Below, piece after piece: positions 46,852 through 51,760 of a stretch of DNA of 51,760 bases. A program made the translations under genes and the position numbers. Each line of letters starts with the position of its first letter. Position 1 is the first letter of the stretch. Location: the IMG/VR virus record IMGVR_UViG_3300030102_003387, positions 1-51,760 of that record. One strand, 5' to 3'. The DNA comes from a virus. The notes under the pieces were generated by a model, which saw nothing but the letters and a program-made list of their open reading frames with translations, did no database searches and had not been told where the DNA came from.

Positions 46852-48528
46852 ATGAGTAAACCATTACCAAGAAAACAAAGAGTGTTGAACAGAGGATATC
46901 TATATTCTCGTAGTGGAGAGGATATAAAAAATCCTGAAGTAACTTTAATTGATATAGATAGTTCTATTTTATTTTATTTTGAAAATGTGATACAACCATC
47001 AATAGAGGAAAATGGAGAAAACATAAAAGTTCCTATTATGTATGCATCACCAGAGAGATGGAGTGCAATAAAAAACAAAGGATTTCTTAGAGATAAAAAA
47101 AGACAGATTATAACACCCGTAATTGTATATCGTAGAACATCAATAACAAAAGATGATACAATACCTCAAGATAAATTAGATGCTAATAATCCACACATGT
47201 TTTATACTTTTGAAAAGAAATTTTCACAAGTAAACAAGTATGACAAATTTTCAACACAAATAGGATTGTTACCACAACGAGAATATTATAATGTGATGAT
47301 GCCAGATTATGTTACTGTGTCGTATGATTTTATTATATGGACTTCGTATATAGAACAGATGAACAAGATAGTTGAAAAGGTAGTTTATTCTGATGGTGCA
47401 TATTGGGGAGATCCTGAAAAGATGAAATTTAGAAGTAGTGTTGAGTCATTTGAAGATGCTACAGAAATTAGTGATACTGAAAGGTTAGTTAGAACAAACT
47501 TCTCTGTAACTCTTAGAGGATACTTGTTACCAAAAGGTAACTTTGACCATAGGTCAACAACACAAAAATTCTTAACACCAAAGAAAGTAATTTTCGGAAC
47601 AGAAACTGTTGATAGTATAACAAAAAATATAGGTAAGAGTGGTCAGTTTCAAGAGGAGTTACCAGAAGAAACAAGTATTAGTAGTGTTCCTAGTGTTGGT
47701 GATTTGGGTGTAACCACAACAAACCCATTAGTTTTGTCTAGTGGAACAGGTGTAAATTTATCAGCTGATGGTATAGAGTTTAATGGAGCTTCTAGGGTAG
47801 AACAGATAATATCAATAGGACAAGACGTTTCTCCAACATCAAATGTTGTATTTAATTCAGTATCTGCAAGTTCTTTATTATTAGGTAGCACTACATTTAA
47901 AGACTCACAAATAACTGGTAGTATTTCTATATTAGGTTCTTTAACCACAACTGATAATTTAACAATTAATGGAAACACCACCGTTGATGGAACGTTAACT
48001 GTTAGGGAGTTACACACGGAGTTTGTTTCTTCATCCATAATATTTGCTAGTGGTTCAACACAGTTTGGAGATACATCAGATGATTTACATGAGTTTAGTG
48101 GTAGTGTTTCTATATCTGGTTCTTTAAGTTTAAATAATTATTCTGTAACAGAAATATCAGATGACAACACATTAAGTGATAGTAGTGCTACGGCATTAGT
48201 TACAGAAAATGCGGTAAAGGGTTACGTAAATACAAATGTTATTGAACCAAACACGTATTTAAGAAAACAAATATTTAAAACTTCTAATAGTATAACTCCA
48301 CCATCTACTGCAAGTTTTAATGCTGTTTCTGCATCTGCTCCAACTGGAATGACGACCACATCTAAAAATGATTTTATATTTTTTATTAACGGTCAATATA
48401 TGGAACATGATGCTTTAGATATTCAACAAGCTGGTTCTACGTTTCATCTTATAGTAAATAATGATAGTATTGGGTATGACTTAGAAACAGATGATGAAAT
48501 ATTGGCTATTGGTAAATTTGATTCGTAG
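46852..48528 (+). CDS. gp15-like protein fused to a fibre-like C-terminal region, copy 2
   Basis: 558 residues. The first about 245 match copy 1 along the whole length (PLPRKQRVLNRGYLYSR, LDANNPHMFYTFEKKF, MPDYVTVSYDFIIWTSYIEQ). After PKKVIFG about residue 248, a new region follows: Ser/Thr/Gly-rich beta strands like fibre repeats (SGSVSISGSLSLNN, NGNTTVDGTLTV), then a C-terminal domain (about 480-558) with DFIFFINGQYMEHDALDIQQ and IGYDLETDDEILAIGKFDS. The next gene shares the fibre-like region. The fusion would place a fibre at the head-tail junction, resembling a neck whisker; that is inference. Confidence 0.7.
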   Translation: MSKPLPRKQRVLNRGYLYSRSGEDIKNPEVTLIDIDSSILFYFENVIQPSIEENGENIKVPIMYASPERWSAIKNKGFLRDKKRQIITPVIVYRRTSITKDDTIPQDKLDANNPHMFYTFEKKFSQVNKYDKFSTQIGLLPQREYYNVMMPDYVTVSYDFIIWTSYIEQMNKIVEKVVYSDGAYWGDPEKMKFRSSVESFEDATEISDTERLVRTNFSVTLRGYLLPKGNFDHRSTTQKFLTPKKVIFGTETVDSITKNIGKSGQFQEELPEETSISSVPSVGDLGVTTTNPLVLSSGTGVNLSADGIEFNGASRVEQIISIGQDVSPTSNVVFNSVSASSLLLGSTTFKDSQITGSISILGSLTTTDNLTINGNTTVDGTLTVRELHTEFVSSSIIFASGSTQFGDTSDDLHEFSGSVSISGSLSLNNYSVTEISDDNTLSDSSATALVTENAVKGYVNTNVIEPNTYLRKQIFKTSNSITPPSTASFNAVSASAPTGMTTTSKNDFIFFINGQYMEHDALDIQQAGSTFHLIVNNDSIGYDLETDDEILAIGKFDS

Positions 48529-48535
48529 GTAAAAT

Positions 48536-49363
48536 ATGGCTAATATTTTTAGAGAACCGTTGACCATTGTACAAGGAACTGGTGTAACAGTAACACCAAA
48601 CAACACGCCTTTAAATGGTTCTTCTAGACAGACAGTAGTAATTAACATTGGAAACGAAGTTTCTACCATTTCCGATCCTGTTTTTCTAAGTTTAACATCA
48701 TCAAATGAACAATTTCAAATAAACAATTTTTTTATAAAATCAAACTCAATTACTGGATCTATAAATCATTTGGGAAGTTTAACTTCAGACTCGATTAGGG
48801 TTAATGGTGATATGAGAGTATTGGGAGTAACCACTGCAGAAAAAATTGAATCTCAGTTAACACAATCTGTGACAATATTTGAAAGTGGTTCTACAAAATT
48901 TGGTGATACATTAGATGACACCCACATACTATCTGGTAGTTTTCTTGAATCAGGATCTTTGTTGTTAAATAATGTTTCATCAACCGATGTATCTGATGAC
49001 ATATATCTATCTATTGGTAGGTCAGAATATTTGGTTACTGAAAATGTCGTAAAAAATTATGTGGATGATAATGATAACACATCTTTACAGTTATATTTAC
49101 GAAAATGTTTTGCTCATACCGGTAGTTTCTCTGATTCTGATACATTTACTTTTAATGCAGTAACCGCCTCAGCACCACCTGGATTTACAGCAACTAGAGT
49201 AGACGACTTTATGTTTTTTGTAAACGGTCAGTTGATGGAAAATGATGGATTGACTATTGAACAAAATGGCTCTTCACTAACTCTTGACATAAACTCTAAT
49301 AGTATTGGTTATGATTTAACAAATGATGATGAAGTTGTGGGTTGGGGTAAATTTAATTCGTAG
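48536..49363 (+). CDS. Fibre-like protein paralogous to the preceding C-terminal region, 275 aa
   Basis: It matches the fibre part of the gene before it: SGSTKFGDTLDDTHILSGSF, VTENVVKNYVDDND, then FTFNAVTASAPPGFT and DDFMFFVNGQLMENDGLTIE, ending NDDEVVGWGKFNS. The conserved end (about 200-275) is a compact domain, probably a knob or trimerisation unit. It lacks any gp15-like part. It starts 7 bases after the previous stop. Likely a fibre that assembles with, or alongside, its fused paralogue. Confidence 0.65.
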   Translation: MANIFREPLTIVQGTGVTVTPNNTPLNGSSRQTVVINIGNEVSTISDPVFLSLTSSNEQFQINNFFIKSNSITGSINHLGSLTSDSIRVNGDMRVLGVTTAEKIESQLTQSVTIFESGSTKFGDTLDDTHILSGSFLESGSLLLNNVSSTDVSDDIYLSIGRSEYLVTENVVKNYVDDNDNTSLQLYLRKCFAHTGSFSDSDTFTFNAVTASAPPGFTATRVDDFMFFVNGQLMENDGLTIEQNGSSLTLDINSNSIGYDLTNDDEVVGWGKFNS

Positions 49364-49389
49364 TTCCACTTTTCTTTTACTACTTCTTG

Positions 49390-49397
49390 ATATTTAT
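49390..49397 (+). promoter_or_regulatory. ATATTTAT copy, uncertain
   Basis: The octamer occurs in the 38-base gap but ends only 4 bases before ATG 49402, so a transcript from it would be leaderless for that gene. It may instead serve the fibre gene at 49713, or be chance. Confidence 0.25.
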
Positions 49398-49401
49398 AAG
49401 T

Positions 49402-49725
49402 ATGAGAAAAAGACATTGGAAAGATAGAAAGAATAGAAAGTGTCCTACTTGTACTAGGATATTAACTTATTCTAGAAAGGATTCCTTTGACAGAGCAGTT
49501 GGTAATAATACGGTTTGTAAATCTTGTGCACAAATGGATAGAAAATTGACTATGGATACTATTCAAAAAATGAAACAACCAAAGTCTGTAGAACACAAAC
49601 ATAAAATTTCTATTGGACAATACAAAAGGTCATATGATAGATATTTATTAGAAGTACCAAAACCAGATTTGTCTTTTCATGAATTTGTTAAGGCTAGAAA
49701 AAAGGGATATAAATGGCAATTTTAA
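49402..49725 (+). CDS. Zinc-ribbon protein with a NUMOD-like segment, 107 aa
   Basis: A small, very basic protein. Cysteines 14, 17, 39 and 42 (KCPTC and VCKSC) form a zinc ribbon. Following it, VEHKHKISIGQYKR resembles the NUMOD3 DNA-binding segment of homing endonucleases (HK-KIS pattern). The C-terminal part is LSFHEFVKARKKGYKWQF. No GIY-YIG or HNH catalytic motif is present, so it could be the DNA-binding remnant of a homing endonuclease or a small regulator. ATG 49402 is preferred over TTG 49387. It overlaps the next start by 13 bases and lies among fibre genes, an unusual place. Confidence 0.5.
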   Translation: MRKRHWKDRKNRKCPTCTRILTYSRKDSFDRAVGNNTVCKSCAQMDRKLTMDTIQKMKQPKSVEHKHKISIGQYKRSYDRYLLEVPKPDLSFHEFVKARKKGYKWQF

Positions 49726-50222
49726 AGAGTAAACAACTAAACCCTAACCTCACAGGTTCATTTGTCCTATCTGGTTCTAATCAATCTTTAATTGGTACAA
49801 CCACCATTGAAGGATTTACTACTGTTAGTGGTTCTTTAGTTTTAAAAGGTCCTTCGGTTGATTTAAACGTAAGACAAAATGATAATACAAATATAGCTAG
49901 ATTATTAACTACAACTGGTGGAACATCGGGATTAGAGTTATATGATAACTTTAATCATAGTACTAACACAAAAACGGTAGATTTAAATTCAAGTAGTCAA
50001 AATGCATTAACAATTAGCTCTGGTAGTTCCACAGTTTTAAATCTAGATAGAGATAATAAAAATTTATTCGTTGATGGAAATGTAAGTGGTTCATCATCTT
50101 TTACAGGTTCATTTGGTAGGGTAGAGACTAGTGGTGATATTAACGCTAGTGGTAGAATTTTTGAACAAGGAACATCGGTAATAGACCATGCTACGGCAAT
50201 GGCTATCGTGTTTGGAGGATAA
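49713..50222 (+). CDS. Small fibre-like structural protein, 169 aa
   Basis: Ser/Thr/Gly/Asn-rich, with short beta repeats (SGSNQSLIGTTTIEG, SGSLVLKGPSVDLNV, GNVSGSSSFTGSFGRVETSG). The N-terminus MAILKSKQLNPNLTGSF is the attachment-like start seen in phage fibre proteins. No enzyme motif. It lies in a run of fibre and decoration genes and starts inside the preceding zinc-ribbon gene. Role as tail or neck fibre subunit is inferred from composition. Confidence 0.6.
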   Translation: MAILKSKQLNPNLTGSFVLSGSNQSLIGTTTIEGFTTVSGSLVLKGPSVDLNVRQNDNTNIARLLTTTGGTSGLELYDNFNHSTNTKTVDLNSSSQNALTISSGSSTVLNLDRDNKNLFVDGNVSGSSSFTGSFGRVETSGDINASGRIFEQGTSVIDHATAMAIVFGG

Positions 50223-50224
50223 TA

Positions 50225-50548
50225 ATGGCTAATACTTTTAAAAATGCTGGAGTCGCTGTTACTAATAGTGCTACAACTATTTACACAGCACCTGGTAGTA
50301 CAACAGGAGTTATTCATGCAGTTTACATCAGTAATGTAGATGGAACGAATGATGCAACAATAGATTTGTATGTAACGGATACAAGCGCTGGTTCTGATTT
50401 CTACATTATGAAAACAGTAGATGTACCAGCAGATTCAACTCTTGTTATTGAGAAACCTATTAATTTAGAAGCTGGTGATGTACTAAAAGCTGTTGCTTCA
50501 GCTAATGGTGATTTACAAGCTTTTGCGAGTGTATTGGAAATAACATAA
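50225..50548 (+). CDS. Small beta-sandwich virion protein, 107 aa
   Basis: It begins MANTFKNAGVAVTNSATTIY, then HAVYISNVDGTNDATIDLYV and VPADSTLVIEKPINLEAGDVL, ending in ASVLEIT. This compact all-beta protein closely resembles a widespread family in marine phages that I recall as annotated structural or decoration proteins. No signal or catalytic residues. It begins 2 bases after the previous stop with GGAGGATA upstream. It may decorate the tail or head surface. Confidence 0.7.
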   Translation: MANTFKNAGVAVTNSATTIYTAPGSTTGVIHAVYISNVDGTNDATIDLYVTDTSAGSDFYIMKTVDVPADSTLVIEKPINLEAGDVLKAVASANGDLQAFASVLEIT

Positions 50549-50549
50549 T

Positions 50550-51760
50550 ATGGCAAACCTAAAATATATAGGTAAAAATATATTAAACCATGACCTTGAG
50601 GTTAAGAATGGTAATATTATCGGTGACCACACAGAGGTTATTCGTGTAACCGTTCAAAGTACAAGTCAAGGAAACAAGTATGTCTTTTTGGGTGCTTTAG
50701 CACCAGACTTAACTTTAAGTGAGGGTAAAACTTATCGATTCGACCAATCAGATAGTACAAATGACAATCATCCTTTTAGGTTTAGTATAGTTAATAATGG
50801 TACTTGGGCTGGTGGTTCCGCGTACACAACTAATGTCACTACTCATGGAACACCTGGTGTAAAAGGTGCTTATACTGAAATTAAGGTTACAAAGGTTACT
50901 CCTAATCATTTATACTACTATTGCACTCAACACCCTAACATGGGTATCTATAATGATAAACCTGGAAAATTTCTAAAGAATGATTTAAATAATCTACATA
51001 GGGTAAGTGGTTCTGCAAAATCCACTGGTTCTTTTGGGCTGGTAGAAATAAGTGGTATAGATTTAGATACAACTGGAGTCTCTCGTGACCAAGTTTTAAA
51101 ATTTAATGGAACCAACTTTGTTCCTGCTGCTTTTGATGCTACCTTTGTGTTTACAATATCAGATTTTGATATGAGTGAATCAACTACTCCACAATTAATT
51201 GGAACAGGTTCGTGGAAAGATGTGGGGGATATTACATTTACAGCAACTTACAACAACGGCCCACCTGATGGGTTTGAAGGAAGTGGTTCAGGTGCACCAA
51301 AAATTAGAGGTTTCGTGGATGGTTCGGTAGAGAGTTCCTATGATATGTTTCCGTTGAGCTCAAGTTTTTCCACAGGTACTAATCCTATGGTTATCAATTA
51401 TCCACCAAGCACTAATGATGATATAAGATTCAAATTGTTTGCTTCTGCCGGAACCGATACCGATGAAGACTTTACAGACCAAAGGATATATTTTAGAAAC
51501 CAATTTGTTTACGGAGAGTTGAGTAAAAACAACGGATTCAATCAAGCAGACATAAGAACATTGGCAGCAGCTAATAGTATTACGGGTACTGATACAACAC
51601 GAACACTTTCTGGATTATCTATCGGTGATTCAAATTATTTATCATTTGCACATAGAACAGGTGATACAAATGTTACACAAGTGTATTGTGGTAATAATCC
51701 AAATAGATTGACTGTTGCTATGGATAGAACAGATGCTACCACTAAAACACCTTTGAGAGA
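50550..51760 (+). CDS. Virion protein with a cupredoxin-like domain (3' partial)
   Basis: The frame opens at ATG 50550 and stays open to the window end (at least 403 residues), so the gene is cut off. Residues about 30-140 are a cupredoxin-like domain: GKTYRFDQSD, HPFRFSIVNN, and LYYYCTQHPNMG with the His, Cys, His, Met set. A short linker follows (SGSAKSTGSFGLVEISG, GVSRDQVLKFNG), then a larger domain (about 205-403) with TFVFTISDFDMSESTTPQLI and a long aromatic-rich beta region. Probably a fibre or receptor-binding protein. It begins right after the small beta-sandwich gene. Confidence 0.7.
   Translation, partial: MANLKYIGKNILNHDLEVKNGNIIGDHTEVIRVTVQSTSQGNKYVFLGALAPDLTLSEGKTYRFDQSDSTNDNHPFRFSIVNNGTWAGGSAYTTNVTTHGTPGVKGAYTEIKVTKVTPNHLYYYCTQHPNMGIYNDKPGKFLKNDLNNLHRVSGSAKSTGSFGLVEISGIDLDTTGVSRDQVLKFNGTNFVPAAFDATFVFTISDFDMSESTTPQLIGTGSWKDVGDITFTATYNNGPPDGFEGSGSGAPKIRGFVDGSVESSYDMFPLSSSFSTGTNPMVINYPPSTNDDIRFKLFASAGTDTDEDFTDQRIYFRNQFVYGELSKNNGFNQADIRTLAAANSITGTDTTRTLSGLSIGDSNYLSFAHRTGDTNVTQVYCGNNPNRLTVAMDRTDATTKTPLR

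Noticed and set aside
1-51760. tRNA genes, integrase or lysogeny module
   Set aside because: The few gaps are short and show no cloverleaf, and no integrase, excisionase or partition protein is seen; the single small DNA-binding protein is not enough to suggest lysogeny.

Overview
The window is part of a large, AT-rich, tailed-phage genome of the T4-like (contractile-tail myovirus) group, probably from an aquatic environment. The evidence is a run of recognisable T4-type virion genes: terminase large subunit gp17, portal gp20, prohead protease gp21, scaffold gp22 and major capsid protein gp23. T4-type replication and recombination genes (a gp61-like primase and a fused gp47/gp46 nuclease) support this. 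Nearly all genes lie on the + strand, tightly packed with short overlaps. Shine-Dalgarno-like GGAG/AGGA sequences precede many starts. The host cannot be named from the sequence. There are no integrase, tRNA, CRISPR or IS sequences.

Layout. (1) 1-1848: an accessory module with a secreted thioredoxin-fold protein lacking its cysteines (5' end cut off), a bacterial-type ferredoxin, a possible holin, a small unknown, and a membrane protein with a Popeye/cyclic-nucleotide-binding-like domain. (2) 1890-8348: a cassette of small and mid-sized genes, most starting with a near-identical ten-residue leader (MIKLKxxLxE). It has the length and end-point of the T4 capsid-targeting sequence, which gp21 cleaves after (L/I)-x-E. 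The cargo includes a Nudix hydrolase fused to an HExxH metallopeptidase. (3) 8425-13027: a PD-(D/E)XK nuclease, primase, small unknown, and gp47-gp46 fusion. A tiny minus-strand ribbon-helix-helix gene overlaps its end. (4) 13276-27440: a 3948-residue repeat-built fibre with three cupredoxin-like domains, then a fibre ending in an S74 intramolecular chaperone. (5) 27461-32062: a GH108-type lysozyme and a 1372-residue multidomain protein (P-loop kinase, nucleotidyltransferase and RNA-ligase-like domains) with a leader-like N-terminus and candidate gp21 sites near domain borders. (6) 32071-44313: packaging and head genes, with a phage-encoded ribosomal protein bS21 just before scaffold and capsid; a strong terminator follows the capsid gene. 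(7) 44430-51760: neck and tail-completion genes (including a duplicated gp15-like gene, one copy fused to a fibre region), small fibre or decoration proteins, and a 3'-truncated protein with a fourth cupredoxin-like domain.

How it may work together. My main inference is that the phage packs an unusually large set of proteins into its prohead by a shared cleavable leader and ejects them with the DNA. The predicted cargo acts on nucleotides, RNA ends and proteins, and some fused cargo could be cut into separate enzymes by gp21. A recurring ATATTTAT motif sits upstream of six or seven transcription-unit starts and is a candidate late promoter. All functions are read from sequence motifs and remembered family features; no search was run.
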